A stretch of 64,000 nt of DNA, taken from contig NZ_LT629777.1 of the NCBI RefSeq assembly GCF_900105475.1, positions 3,348,001 to 3,412,000 on the forward strand, read 5' to 3'. Below are positions 44,253 to 53,204 of this stretch, in pieces. Every line of letters starts with the position of its first letter. The stretch's first letter is position 1. This DNA is from Pseudomonas asplenii (GTDB lineage Bacteria > Pseudomonadota > Gammaproteobacteria > Pseudomonadales > Pseudomonadaceae). The position numbers and the translations under genes were made by a program. The notes below the pieces were generated by a model. That model had not been told where the DNA came from. It did no database searches and worked only from the letters and a program-made list of their open reading frames with translations.

Positions 44253-44278
44253 CTTAGTTCAGATTTTTCTAAACTAAG
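44253..44278. promoter_or_regulatory. GbuR-type operator between gbuA and gbuR
   Basis: CTTAGTTCAGA and TCTAAACTAAG form an 11-bp inverted repeat with one mismatch and a four-base spacer. It is the only such repeat in the divergent gap and lies 84 bp from the gbuA start and 115 bp from gbuR. The T-N11-A core matches LysR-type sites. Confidence 0.7.
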
Positions 44279-44392
44279 GGGGCTCCTGGCGTTAGACTGC
44301 CCGCTCGCCACAAGGGGGGCGTCACAGCCACAGGGCGGTGTATCACCAGCCCAGGGACGGCGGACTCTCATGCTCATGCCTCCGGAGTACCC

Positions 44393-45286
44393 ATGGCCAG
44401 CGCTTTACCCGACCTGAAACTCTTGCGCATCTTTGTCAGCGTGGTGCGCCACCAGGGTTTCGCCAACGCTCAGCAGGAACTGAACCTGTCGACTTCAGCC
44501 ATCAGCACCTACATGAGCCAGCTCGAGTCGGCGCTGGGGCTGGTGCTGTGTCATCGGGGCCGGGGTGGTTTCAGCCTGACCAGCAAGGGTGAGCTGTTCC
44601 ACCAGGAAACCCTGCGCCTGCTCGGCGAACTCGAAGGTTTCGAACAGTACGCCGCCGCCCTCAAGGGTGAATTGCGTGGCACGCTGAACCTCGGCGTCAT
44701 CGACTCCACCGTCAGCGAGCCGGCCTTGCCGCTGGCCGAAACCATCGGTGCCTATAGTCAGGAGCATCCGGGGGTGCATTTGCATCTGTCGGTCATGAGT
44801 CCCTATGAGTTGCAGCTCGGCGTCCAGGACAACCGCCTGGACCTGGCCATCGGTGCCTTTTCCACGCGCATGAGCGGGCTGGTCTACCAGCCGCTGTATC
44901 GCGAGCAGCACTGGCTGTACTGCAGCAACCGTCACCCGCTGTATCACGAGCGGCGGATTCCCGAACAGGTCATCACTCAGCAGCGCATGGTTGGCCGTGG
45001 CTACTGGAGCCAGGCGGAACTGGCCCGACACGGCTTCAAGCACAGCGCGGCAACCGTGGAGAGTATGGAGGCGCAGTTGATCCTGGTGCTGTCCGGCGCC
45101 TACATCGGCTACCTGCCGGAGCACTACGCCCAGCCCTGGGCGGACAAGGGCGACTTGCGGGTGCTGCTACCGGCGACCTTTGGTTACCAGGCACCCTTTT
45201 CGATGATCCTGCGCCGTGGCCGTAGCCGCGAACCGTTGATCCAGACCTTCCGTGACCTGCTCAAAGCGCAGCTCAACCAGCCCTGA
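44393..45286 (+). CDS. gbuR: LysR-family regulator GbuR
   Basis: The 297-aa LysR protein has an N-terminal winged helix (LKLLRIFVSVVRHQGFANA, then TSAISTYMSQLESALGL) and a substrate-binding domain. It lies divergent from gbuA, as in P. aeruginosa where GbuR activates gbuA with guanidinobutyrate. GGAG lies six bases upstream of the ATG. The DTW gene follows after 14 bp. Confidence 0.9.
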   Translation: MASALPDLKLLRIFVSVVRHQGFANAQQELNLSTSAISTYMSQLESALGLVLCHRGRGGFSLTSKGELFHQETLRLLGELEGFEQYAAALKGELRGTLNLGVIDSTVSEPALPLAETIGAYSQEHPGVHLHLSVMSPYELQLGVQDNRLDLAIGAFSTRMSGLVYQPLYREQHWLYCSNRHPLYHERRIPEQVITQQRMVGRGYWSQAELARHGFKHSAATVESMEAQLILVLSGAYIGYLPEHYAQPWADKGDLRVLLPATFGYQAPFSMILRRGRSREPLIQTFRDLLKAQLNQP

Positions 45287-45300
45287 TCGGAACGACCTGT

Positions 45301-45900
45301 ATGTCCAGAGCCTGCTGCGAACGCTGCCTGCGTCCCCAGACCCATTGCCTTTGCCCGCTGATCCCACAGCTCGACAGCCGCACCCGGGTATTGGTCCTGC
45401 AACACCCGAGCGAAGTCGGCCATGCCTTGAATACCGCGCGGCTGGCGACCCTTGGTCTGACCAATGCCGAGCTGCGGGTGGGGGAGGTGTTCGATGACCT
45501 GTCGACACTGCTCAGCCCACCGGGTTATCAGGCGCGGCTCTTGTTCCCGGCGGACGATGCCCAGTTGCTGCAACCCTACACAGAGAGAGCAGAGGCGCAG
45601 CCGCTGTTGCTGGTGGTCCCCGATGGCACCTGGCGCAAGGCGCGCAAGCTGCTGTACCTCAACCCACTGTTGGCCAGTTTGCCAAGGGTGACCCTGGGAC
45701 CGGGTGCGGTCTCGCGTTATCGCTTGCGCAAGGCACCGGAGCCGGGGGCCTTGTCGACGGTAGAAGCGATTGCCCGGGCGCTGGAGACGCTCGAACGGCC
45801 GGCTTCGTTCGAGGCGCTGCTCAAACCGTTCGAGGCGTTGATCGACGGGCAGATCCAGGCCATGGGTAACGATACCTACCGGCGCAATCACGGCGATTGA
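45301..45900 (+). CDS. DTW-domain tRNA-uridine aminocarboxypropyltransferase
   Basis: The 199-aa protein has the family's Cys pattern at the start (CCERCLRPQTHCLCPLIP) and the D-x-T-W core in VVPDGTWRKARKLLYLNP, followed by VSRYRLRKAPEPGALSTVEA. DTW proteins such as TapT make acp3U in tRNA at position 47 from S-adenosylmethionine. It follows gbuR closely and may be co-transcribed with it, without a functional link. Confidence 0.88.
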   Translation: MSRACCERCLRPQTHCLCPLIPQLDSRTRVLVLQHPSEVGHALNTARLATLGLTNAELRVGEVFDDLSTLLSPPGYQARLLFPADDAQLLQPYTERAEAQPLLLVVPDGTWRKARKLLYLNPLLASLPRVTLGPGAVSRYRLRKAPEPGALSTVEAIARALETLERPASFEALLKPFEALIDGQIQAMGNDTYRRNHGD

Positions 45901-45912
45901 GGGCAAGGGGCG

Positions 45913-46308
45913 CTAGCGCCGTGGCTCCAGGGTTTTCTGGCGCAGGATGTAGACGGTCACCAGCACTGCGCTGGTCAGCATGAACAGGCGCGCCCAGAAC
46001 AGCGGCACCAGGTAGCAGGAAAAGCCGATGCTCAGCCACATCAGGCCGATGGCGTAGACTTTGCCCTTGAGCGGAATACCATTACCGTCCAGGTAATCGC
46101 CGATCCATGGTCCCAGGCGCGGGTGTTCCACCAGCCAGCGGTAGAACCGTGGCGAACTGCGGGCGAAGCAGGCGGCCGCCAGCAGCAGGAAAGGTGTGGT
46201 CGGCAAGACCGGCAGGAAAATCCCGAGCACCCCCAGCGCCACGCTCAGCCAGCCGATGGCCAGCAGTGCGTAGCGCAGGAGCGGCGAGCGACTGCCCGTG
46301 GGGCTCAT
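45913..46308 (-). CDS. YbaN/DUF454-family membrane protein
   Basis: The 131-aa protein starts MSPTGSRSPLLRYALLAIGW and shows the family block GIFLPVLPTTPFLLLAAACF, then RSSPRFYRWLVEHPRLGPWI. Three or four hydrophobic helices indicate an inner membrane protein. The ATG at 46308 is used; a GTG at 46314 is possible. It starts 15 bp after the yecA-like stop codon and is co-transcribed with it. The function of YbaN is unknown. Confidence 0.85.
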   Translation of the reverse strand: MSPTGSRSPLLRYALLAIGWLSVALGVLGIFLPVLPTTPFLLLAAACFARSSPRFYRWLVEHPRLGPWIGDYLDGNGIPLKGKVYAIGLMWLSIGFSCYLVPLFWARLFMLTSAVLVTVYILRQKTLEPRR

Positions 46309-46323
46309 CGCCACCGCCGTGAC

Positions 46324-46911
46324 TCAGTGGTGGCGAGGCTTGAGGATTGCCGGCTTCTCGTCGGGCGCATTGCACAGCAGGTAGAGGGCGGTCAGCGCTT
46401 CCGGGATCTGCACGATCATGTCGTCCATCAAGTTGGCATCGGCGGCGATGTCGGAGAACTCCGGTTGCTCATCGAACAGGCCCGAGCCGACCATGATCGG
46501 CAGAAGCATTTCGCTGACTTCTTCCTCGGCGGTTTCAAACCAGGCTTCCTCGCGCAGGAACACCCCTTCCATGAAGCCGATGCACCAGCCGCGCAGTTCG
46601 GAGTCATCCGGGTCGTCGCCCAGGTCGAGGTCACACGGCAGCTCGAACTCCTCGTCGGAGGCCAACTGGCGGGCGATATGGGCCTTGAGCTGGATCAGCG
46701 TGGCTTCGATCTCTTCGCGCTGGGCAGCATCCTTGTAGCGCGGCTCCTCGGCGAACAGTGCGTCGATCCATTCGCGATCCGGGACCACGTCGGCACAGAT
46801 CGACAGCGCAGTCAGGTAACCGTGGGCGGCCACGTAGTCCAGCGCTTCTTCGTGCAGCTCGTCGGCGTCGAGGAAGGCTTGCAGGCGGGTGAGTTGCTCA
46901 GCGAAGGACAT
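46324..46911 (-). CDS. YecA/UPF0149-family protein
   Basis: The 195-aa acidic protein has the UPF0149 features: RLQAFLDADELHEEALDYVAA-like start and ELRGWCIGFMEGVFLREEAW in the middle. It lacks the C-terminal SEC-C zinc motif seen in some relatives. It is the first gene of a two-gene unit with the YbaN gene. No enzymatic role is known. Confidence 0.85.
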   Translation of the reverse strand: MSFAEQLTRLQAFLDADELHEEALDYVAAHGYLTALSICADVVPDREWIDALFAEEPRYKDAAQREEIEATLIQLKAHIARQLASDEEFELPCDLDLGDDPDDSELRGWCIGFMEGVFLREEAWFETAEEEVSEMLLPIMVGSGLFDEQPEFSDIAADANLMDDMIVQIPEALTALYLLCNAPDEKPAILKPRHH

Positions 46912-47332
46912 GAGGGGCTACCTTGGGAATAAACGATGCTGAATTCTAGGCGTTCTTGAGCCCGCAGGCCAGCAAACGCAACACTTTCCTGCGGATGAGG
47001 CGCTGTTCCAGGTGACGGACGGGCTTGCCCGCGTTGGGGTAGGCAGAGCCCAAAAAACCGTTTGGTGCGGCCTGCCAAGCGAGCGCAGCCCCCGGGTTTA
47101 CGGCCATCTTGCGATCCGGCGCGGATGTACGGCGTCCTGGTCTGCCGCGAATTTTCCTCGGGACAAATGGCAAACCGACCGACATCCCCCTGACCCACCT
47201 GACGCTCGGGTATACTGCCGCGTTTTGTGGTGCCCTGCCGGTACGGACATCCTCGCTTACGTTTTTTTACGTGAAAGCGGCGAGTTTTCGACCAGCCTTG
47301 ACCCAGGGTATCCCGGTGATTTTGGAGTGGCT
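46912..47332. other. Divergent region between yecA-like gene and recQ
   Basis: About 420 bp with promoter elements and no gene I accept. A TATACT -10-like box at 47211-47216 with an upstream CTGAC-rich stretch is a candidate recQ promoter. Frames that extend recQ upstream to 47012 have no support. Confidence 0.45.
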
Positions 47333-49462
47333 ATGCTCGAACAGGCTCAACGCGTCCTCAAGGACATCTTCGGTTACGACAGCTTTCGCGGTCGCCAGGG
47401 TGCCATTATTGAGCGCGTGGCCAGCGGCGGCGATGCCTTGGTGCTGATGCCGACCGGCGGCGGCAAATCCTTGTGTTTCCAGGTTCCGGCCCTGCTGCGT
47501 GACGGCTTGGCGGTGGTGGTATCGCCGTTGATCGCGTTGATGGACGATCAGGTCGCGACGCTGGAAGAACTCGGCGTTGCAGCGGCGGCACTGAACTCGA
47601 CGCTGAGCGCCGAGCAGCAGCGCGAGCTGGCGGCGCGCATTCGCCGTGGCGAAGTGAAAATGCTCTACCTGGCGCCCGAGCGCCTGGTTCAGCCGCGCAT
47701 GCTGGCGTTCCTGCAGAACCTCGATATTGCCCTGTTCGCCATCGACGAGGCGCATTGCGTTTCGCAATGGGGCCATGACTTCCGGCCCGAATACCTGCAG
47801 CTCGGTCAACTGGCCGAGCTGTTTCCCCATGTGCCGCGTATCGCGCTGACCGCCACCGCCGACAAGCGTACCCGCGAAGAAATCGTCAATCGCCTGCACC
47901 TGCAGAACGCCGAACGGTTTCTCTCTAGTTTCGATCGGCCGAACATCTTCTACCGCATCGTTCCCAAGGAGCAGCCACGCAAGCAGTTGCTGGCGTTCCT
48001 GTCGCAGCGCCGTGCCGACTCGGGGATCGTCTACTGCCTGTCGCGCAAGAAGGTCGATGAAGTTGCCGTGCTGCTCTGCGAGCAGGGCTTTCCGGCCTTG
48101 CCGTATCACGCCGGGCTGCCTTCTGAAACCCGGGCGGACAACCAGAGGCGTTTCCTCAACGAGGAAGGGTTGATCATGGTCGCGACCATTGCCTTCGGCA
48201 TGGGTATCGACAAGTCCAACGTGCGGTTCGTTGCTCACCTCGACCTGCCCAAGTCCCTGGAAGCCTATTACCAGGAGACCGGTCGGGCCGGTCGCGATGG
48301 CTTGCCGGCAGATGCCTGGATGGCTTACGGCCTGCAGGATGTGGTGATGCTCAAGCAGATGTTGCAGAACTCCGAGGGTGACGAACGCCACAAGCGTCTG
48401 GAGCATCACAAGCTCGACGCGATGCTGGCACTGTGCGAAGAGACCCGCTGCCGTCGCCAGACGCTGCTGGCCTATTTCGACGAGGACATGCCGCAGCCCT
48501 GTGGTCACTGTGACAACTGTGTCGATGGCGTGCAGACCTGGGACGCCACCGAGCCCGCACGACAGGCGCTGTCGGCGATCTACCGGACCGGACAGCGTTA
48601 TGGTGTCGGCCACCTGGTCGATGTGCTGCTGGGCAAGGAGAACGACAAGGTTCGCAGCTTCGGTCACCAGCACCTGGCGGTGTTCGGCGTGGGCAAGGCG
48701 CTCAGCGAGGGCGAGTGGCGTTCGCTGTTCCGCCAACTGGTGGCGCGGGGCTTGGCCGATATCGACCTCGAAGGCTATGGCGGCCTGCGCCTGAGTGACA
48801 ACTGCAGGGCTCTGCTGCGGGGCGAGGTCACTCTGGAACTGCGTCGCGACCTCAAGCCGCAGACCGCCGCCAAGAGTGTCTCCGCCAGCCCGGCCAGCCA
48901 ACTGGTACGTGGCGAGGAGCGCGAACAATGGGAAGCCCTGCGTGCCCTGCGCCGCAAGCTGGCCCAGGAACATGCCGTGCCGCCCTATGTCATCTTCCCC
49001 GACTCCACATTGCTGGAAATGCTCCGCAGCCAACCGACGACCATGGCGCATATGGCCAAGGTCAGCGGTGTCGGCGCACGCAAGCTGGAGCGTTATGGCG
49101 AGGCCTTCCTCGAGGTCCTGGGGGGCGAGGCGGAGACGCCCAAGGCGGTCGCCGATATCCGCCACGAACTGATCAGCCTGGCGCGTGCCGGCATGACCCC
49201 GTTGCAGATCGCCGGCCAGTTGCAGTGCTCGGAGAAGAATGTCTACACGCTGCTGGCCGAGGCCATCGGTCGCCAGCAGTTGTCCCTGGAGCAGGCATTG
49301 GATCTGCCCGAGGATCTGCTGGGCGAAATTCAGGATACCTTTCTCGATGGCGAGGGCGAGTTACCGGCCGTGAGCGAGATCGCCGAACGGTTCGTCGGGC
49401 GCGTGCCCGAAGGTGTGCTGTATTGCGTGCGGGCAGCCCTGCAAGCCGAATTCGAACTCTGA
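47333..49462 (+). CDS. recQ: ATP-dependent DNA helicase RecQ (chromosomal)
   Basis: The 709-aa protein has the full RecQ layout: [17 protein letters not shown], motif [41 protein letters not shown], motif [14 protein letters not shown], the zinc Cys set CGHCDNC, a winged helix, and an HRDC domain ([20 protein letters not shown]). It then has an extra C-terminal helical extension found in pseudomonads. It starts at an ATG with GGAG upstream. It acts in recombination and replication fork repair. It is clearly separate from the island RecQ, which has a PRTase instead of HRDC. Confidence 0.95.
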   Translation: MLEQAQRVLKDIFGYDSFRGRQGAIIERVASGGDALVLMPTGGGKSLCFQVPALLRDGLAVVVSPLIALMDDQVATLEELGVAAAALNSTLSAEQQRELAARIRRGEVKMLYLAPERLVQPRMLAFLQNLDIALFAIDEAHCVSQWGHDFRPEYLQLGQLAELFPHVPRIALTATADKRTREEIVNRLHLQNAERFLSSFDRPNIFYRIVPKEQPRKQLLAFLSQRRADSGIVYCLSRKKVDEVAVLLCEQGFPALPYHAGLPSETRADNQRRFLNEEGLIMVATIAFGMGIDKSNVRFVAHLDLPKSLEAYYQETGRAGRDGLPADAWMAYGLQDVVMLKQMLQNSEGDERHKRLEHHKLDAMLALCEETRCRRQTLLAYFDEDMPQPCGHCDNCVDGVQTWDATEPARQALSAIYRTGQRYGVGHLVDVLLGKENDKVRSFGHQHLAVFGVGKALSEGEWRSLFRQLVARGLADIDLEGYGGLRLSDNCRALLRGEVTLELRRDLKPQTAAKSVSASPASQLVRGEEREQWEALRALRRKLAQEHAVPPYVIFPDSTLLEMLRSQPTTMAHMAKVSGVGARKLERYGEAFLEVLGGEAETPKAVADIRHELISLARAGMTPLQIAGQLQCSEKNVYTLLAEAIGRQQLSLEQALDLPEDLLGEIQDTFLDGEGELPAVSEIAERFVGRVPEGVLYCVRAALQAEFEL

Positions 49463-49568
49463 GGAATGGGAAATGGATATCCCCCGGTCTATCTCTGTTT
49501 TATTTGCGACAAGTCATGTTTACACGCAGCTCAAGTCTTGCCTCCAATCGGTCAGGCATGCTTAGCTG

Positions 49569-49581
49569 ACTAATAATTAGT
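49569..49581. promoter_or_regulatory. Palindromic operator upstream of the MarR gene
   Basis: ACTAATAATTAGT is a perfect 13-bp palindrome 33 bp upstream of the MarR/SlyA start, in the only AT-rich stretch of the gap. MarR proteins usually bind such sites and autoregulate. Confidence 0.55.
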
Positions 49582-49614
49582 TTTGTCTATTTTCAGTCTG
49601 ACCATGAGTTTTTT

Positions 49615-50049
49615 ATGTCGTTAACCGATGAACACCGTTTTGGCATGCAACTGGCGCAAATGTCCCGTGGCTGGCGTGCCGAGTTGGATCGCCGCCTGGC
49701 CGGTCTGGGCTTGTCCCAGGCCCGTTGGCTGGTATTGCTGCACCTGGCACGTTTTTCCGAAGCGCCAACCCAGCGTGAACTTGCGCAAAGCGTCGGTGTG
49801 GAAGGGCCAACCCTGGCGCGCCTGCTCGACAGCCTGGAAACCCAGGGATTGGTGCAGCGCCACGCGGTGGTCGAGGACCGCCGCGCCAAGAAGATCGAAC
49901 TCTGTGCCCCGGCGCGCCCCTTGATCGAGCAGATCGAGACCATTGCCACCGCCCTGCGCCATGAGTTGTTCGCAGGGGTCGACGAGGAGGAGTTGCGTAT
50001 CAGCATGCGGGTTCACAGCCGGATCCTGGCGAACCTGGAAAAGTCCTGA
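49615..50049 (+). CDS. MarR/SlyA-family transcriptional regulator
   Basis: The 144-aa protein has a MarR winged helix: LSQARWLVLLHLARFSEAPT, then QRELAQSVGVEGPTLARLL and a basic wing, VVEDRRAKKIELCAPARPL. It lies between recQ and the FimV-like gene, as in P. aeruginosa PA3341. Targets are not known. A palindrome just upstream is probably its own operator. Confidence 0.88.
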   Translation: MSLTDEHRFGMQLAQMSRGWRAELDRRLAGLGLSQARWLVLLHLARFSEAPTQRELAQSVGVEGPTLARLLDSLETQGLVQRHAVVEDRRAKKIELCAPARPLIEQIETIATALRHELFAGVDEEELRISMRVHSRILANLEKS

Positions 50050-50177
50050 GGCATTCCCGCTCTGCCGGATTTGGAGAATCCCTGGCCGGCAGACTATAAG
50101 ATCTACTGGTTCTGTGTATTGTGTTGGCATTTCGACCCTGCGTGCAGCGGGGGGATGTCGGGCCTTAAGGGATACTC

Positions 50178-52403
50178 ATGCTCGAGAGTTTGCAGTCCGC
50201 GTTGCGGTGTTCCACTGAAAAGCCCCAGGTGACTCCGGTTCGTCGGCATTGGATGGCGCTGGCAGCGCTGGCAGCGCTGGCAGCGCTGCATCCGGCACTG
50301 GCTTCGGCCATGGGCTTGGGAGACATCACGCTGCATTCGGCGCTCAGCCAGCCGCTCGATGCGCAAATCGCTCTGGTCGATCCCGGCGACCTGGCCGATG
50401 GCGAGCTCTCGGTCAGTCTGGCGACGCCCGAGGAGTTTGCTCAGGCGGGGGTCGAGCGGCTGTTCTTTCTCAACGACCTGCGGTTCACGCCGGTCCTGCA
50501 AGGCAGTCGCAGCTTCATTCGGGTGCAGTCGAACAAGCCGGTGAGCGAGCCGTTCCTGAATTTCCTGGTGCAAGTCAACCGGCCTAACGGTCGTCTGCTG
50601 CGCGAATACACGGTATTGCTCGATCCGCCGGGCAGCGGCAGCTATAGCCCGTCGACGCGTGCGGTCCAGGCCGAGCAGCCGCTCCCCAGCGCTGATGTGG
50701 CGCCGCCGCCGGCGACGCAAGGTAAACGCTATACCGTGACCAGGGGCGATAACCTCTGGACGATCGCCAAGCGCCTGAACGAAGCGGGCAGCAAGGCCAG
50801 TGTCAATGAATTGTCCCAGGGGATTCGTGCCCTCAATCCTGGCAGCGAGCGCCTGACCGTCGGGCAGAGCCTGTTGCTGCCGGATGTTGCCGTGGTGCCG
50901 GGCAGTGCCCCGGCGGCCGTTGCTCAGGCCCCCACGGCCTCAGCGGCCCCAGTGGTCGAAGCCGAGCGTAGCGCCGAACAACTGGCTGCAGCGACGCTGG
51001 AAAACCAGCAGTTGCAAAAAACCGTCGACGATTTGCAGGCTCGCCTGAAGTCCCAGGACGAGCAGATCGCCAGCGACCAGAAGCATCTGGGCGAGCTGGA
51101 GGCGCAGTTGGCGGAGTTCAAGACCAAGGCTGCTGCCCCGGTCGTCAGCCCGGCTCCGGTGGTTCCTTCTGCAGCTCCGGCTCCGGCGCCGGTGGTTGCC
51201 GAGCCGTCCGAAGGGACGAATTTGCTGCTACTGGCCGCGCTGGCCGTACTGCTTCTGTCGTTGGCGGCAGCCTTGATCGTGCGCCGTCGGCGCCGTTTGC
51301 CCGAGGTGGCGGTCGAACCGGCGCCACTGTTCCAGGACCCGCCACTGGTCAGTCGTGTCATACCGACGGTGGTGCCCAGCGTTCCGGCGCCACGGGTCGA
51401 GCCGGTGGTTGAGTCGCGCCGCGAGACCAGCGAAGTCCCGGATGCCCTGGAAGGGGTCAGTATCTATATCGCCTATGGTCGCTTCAACGAGGCTGCCGGG
51501 ATCCTGCGCGAAGCCATACTCAAGGAGCCGCAGCGCACCGACTTGCGTCTGCGCCTGATGGATGTGCTGGCCCAGCAGGGTGATAACGCGGGCTACACGG
51601 TTGAAGAGCAGCACCTGCTGGACACCGGTTTCAGCGAGTCGACATTGCGTGACCTGCGGGCCAAGCATCCGAAACTGCACACGGCACCGGCACCGACGGC
51701 CATTGCCAAGGCCGTTGCTCCGGTGTCCGCTCCAGCCCCAATCGTCGCTCCCGCACCGGCACCAGCCCCTGCGCCTGTCAGCACTCCCGTCGCCGTGGCT
51801 GGCGCTGCGACGCTGGCCACACCGGTACTGGCGGCCGAGTGGATGAACGAGGCGTCAAAGGCTGAAACCGAGGCCACGCCGCTGGATGACGAATTCCAGC
51901 TCAATCTTGATGACCTGTCGATGGACTCCGACTGGGATCTGGTCAGCCCGTTCGACCATGCACTGCCGCAGCGCGGCAAGGCCGAGCCAGAGCCAGAGCC
52001 GCCGACGTTGTCCGGCAGCGATCCGCAGTTCGCCAGCAACCTCAACGAACTGCCGCATGTGTTCGAGATGCCCGACGAGCAGTTTCTCAGCGACTTCGCC
52101 GACCCTGAGCCCGAGCGGCCGGTTGAAACCGAACTGAGCCTGCCGCTGGCCGACGATACTCTGGATGACGAGTTCCTCGATGGTTTCATGGATGACAGTC
52201 AGCCCCTGGATATCGAGCCGCTGGAAGTGGATTTCGACAGCCTGGAGCGTGAGCAGGCTTCGGCCAGCAAGCTGGAGCAGGCGCAGACGCTGATCAATGT
52301 CGGTGACCTGGACCATGCCAGCCAGTTGTTGCACGAACTGCTCAGGGAGGGGGACGAGCCATTGAAGCAGACAGCCCGTACCCTGCTTGCCAGCATCCGC
52401 TAG
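50178..52403 (+). CDS. FimV/HubP-like polar protein with LysM domain
   Basis: The 741-aa protein starts with a short cytosolic leader and a signal sequence (WMALAALAALAALHPALASA). The FimV N-terminal domain follows (MGLGDITLHSALSQPLDAQI), then a LysM motif (YTVTRGDNLWTIAKRLNEAG, residues about 185-237). A coiled coil, a single membrane helix (about 350-370), a Pro/Ala-rich acidic linker and the FimV C-terminal helix (LINVGDLDHASQLLHELL) complete it. FimV-type proteins organise the cell pole and affect type IV pili. Gene order matches the PA3340 homologue, which is distinct from fimV proper. Confidence 0.87.
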   Translation: MLESLQSALRCSTEKPQVTPVRRHWMALAALAALAALHPALASAMGLGDITLHSALSQPLDAQIALVDPGDLADGELSVSLATPEEFAQAGVERLFFLNDLRFTPVLQGSRSFIRVQSNKPVSEPFLNFLVQVNRPNGRLLREYTVLLDPPGSGSYSPSTRAVQAEQPLPSADVAPPPATQGKRYTVTRGDNLWTIAKRLNEAGSKASVNELSQGIRALNPGSERLTVGQSLLLPDVAVVPGSAPAAVAQAPTASAAPVVEAERSAEQLAAATLENQQLQKTVDDLQARLKSQDEQIASDQKHLGELEAQLAEFKTKAAAPVVSPAPVVPSAAPAPAPVVAEPSEGTNLLLLAALAVLLLSLAAALIVRRRRRLPEVAVEPAPLFQDPPLVSRVIPTVVPSVPAPRVEPVVESRRETSEVPDALEGVSIYIAYGRFNEAAGILREAILKEPQRTDLRLRLMDVLAQQGDNAGYTVEEQHLLDTGFSESTLRDLRAKHPKLHTAPAPTAIAKAVAPVSAPAPIVAPAPAPAPAPVSTPVAVAGAATLATPVLAAEWMNEASKAETEATPLDDEFQLNLDDLSMDSDWDLVSPFDHALPQRGKAEPEPEPPTLSGSDPQFASNLNELPHVFEMPDEQFLSDFADPEPERPVETELSLPLADDTLDDEFLDGFMDDSQPLDIEPLEVDFDSLEREQASASKLEQAQTLINVGDLDHASQLLHELLREGDEPLKQTARTLLASIR
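50261..50288 (+). repeat. Short tandem repeat in the FimV-like signal peptide
   Basis: GCTGGCAGC is repeated three times in a row and encodes Leu-Ala-Ala repeats in the hydrophobic core of the signal peptide. Units of nine bases keep the frame. Confidence 0.75.
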
Positions 52404-52423
52404 CCGTGGAGTCCGAGTCCGTC

Positions 52424-52708
52424 ATGAGCCCCGTCAAACCGGAAATCGTCATTACCTACTGCACTCAATGCCAGTGGCTGCTGCGTGCTGCCTGGCTGGC
52501 CCAGGAGTTGCTGAGCACCTTTGCTGACGACTTGGGCAAGGTTTCGCTGGAACCCGGGACTGGCGGCGTGTTTCGCATCACCTGCGACACGGTGCAGATC
52601 TGGGAGCGCAAGCTCGATGGCGGTTTTCCCGAGGCCAAGGTGCTCAAGCAACGGGTACGCGACCGGATCGATCCGCAGCGCGACCTGGGCCATAACGAGG
52701 TCCGTTGA
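52424..52708 (+). CDS. SelT/SelW/SelH (Rdx) family protein
   Basis: The 94-aa protein starts MSPVKPEIVITYCTQCQWLL, with the C-x-x-C thioredoxin-like motif of the family in which selenoprotein W has Sec in the second position. The conserved middle VSLEPGTGGVFRITCD and WERKLDGGFPEAKVLKQR are typical. The redox role of bacterial SelW-like proteins is not well defined. The ATG at 52424 is preferred to six extra codons. It follows the FimV-like gene by 20 bp. Confidence 0.9.
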   Translation: MSPVKPEIVITYCTQCQWLLRAAWLAQELLSTFADDLGKVSLEPGTGGVFRITCDTVQIWERKLDGGFPEAKVLKQRVRDRIDPQRDLGHNEVR

Positions 52709-52760
52709 GCGACGCCGGGATCAGGGCCGCCGGCTGGCGACCTGACCCCGGCGGATCGGT

Positions 52761-53057
52761 TCACTCAGTGCGGGTGAGCTTGGCCTTGATAAAACCGGCG
52801 ACCAGGCTCAACACCGCGCCACCGATCCCGCCACTGGCGATCCCGCTGACAATCGAACCCAGGTCCATGTCGCCGACCGCACCGCCGAGACTGCCGTTGG
52901 TCACCGCCGAGAGCACCTGGCTGAGCACCACCCCACCGATACCACCGGCCAGTGAGTTGAACCAGGGACCCAGGGTGTACTTGTCGGTGGCTGCGCCGGC
53001 GATATTGCCGCCCACCGCACCGCTGACCAGTTGAATCAGGAGACTGATGAATTCCAT
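52761..53057 (-). CDS. Small Gly-rich membrane protein, 98 aa
   Basis: It starts MEFISLLIQLVSGAVGGNI and is Gly/Ala-rich with three or four hydrophobic stretches (GSIVSGIASGGIGGAVLSLV). It resembles small pseudomonad proteins with glycine zipper-like repeats that may insert in membranes. I know no function. The start at 53057 is used. Confidence 0.7.
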   Translation of the reverse strand: MEFISLLIQLVSGAVGGNIAGAATDKYTLGPWFNSLAGGIGGVVLSQVLSAVTNGSLGGAVGDMDLGSIVSGIASGGIGGAVLSLVAGFIKAKLTRTE

Positions 53058-53204
53058 GGATGAACCCTCCACAGTTTGAGTTGGAGGGCAACTGGCATCG
53101 AGCTACTACCTGGATCACTGCCGCCGTCGCCGAGCAGCCCTGCTATCCGGGAAACGACGGCTGAGCTGTTGCGGATGCATCCAGTATAGGACAGACGCCG
53201 ATAA

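Noticed and set aside
47267..49165. 632-codon minus-strand frame opposite recQ
   Set aside because: The plus strand encodes a complete RecQ with all motifs. The antisense frame has shadow-like composition and no domain.
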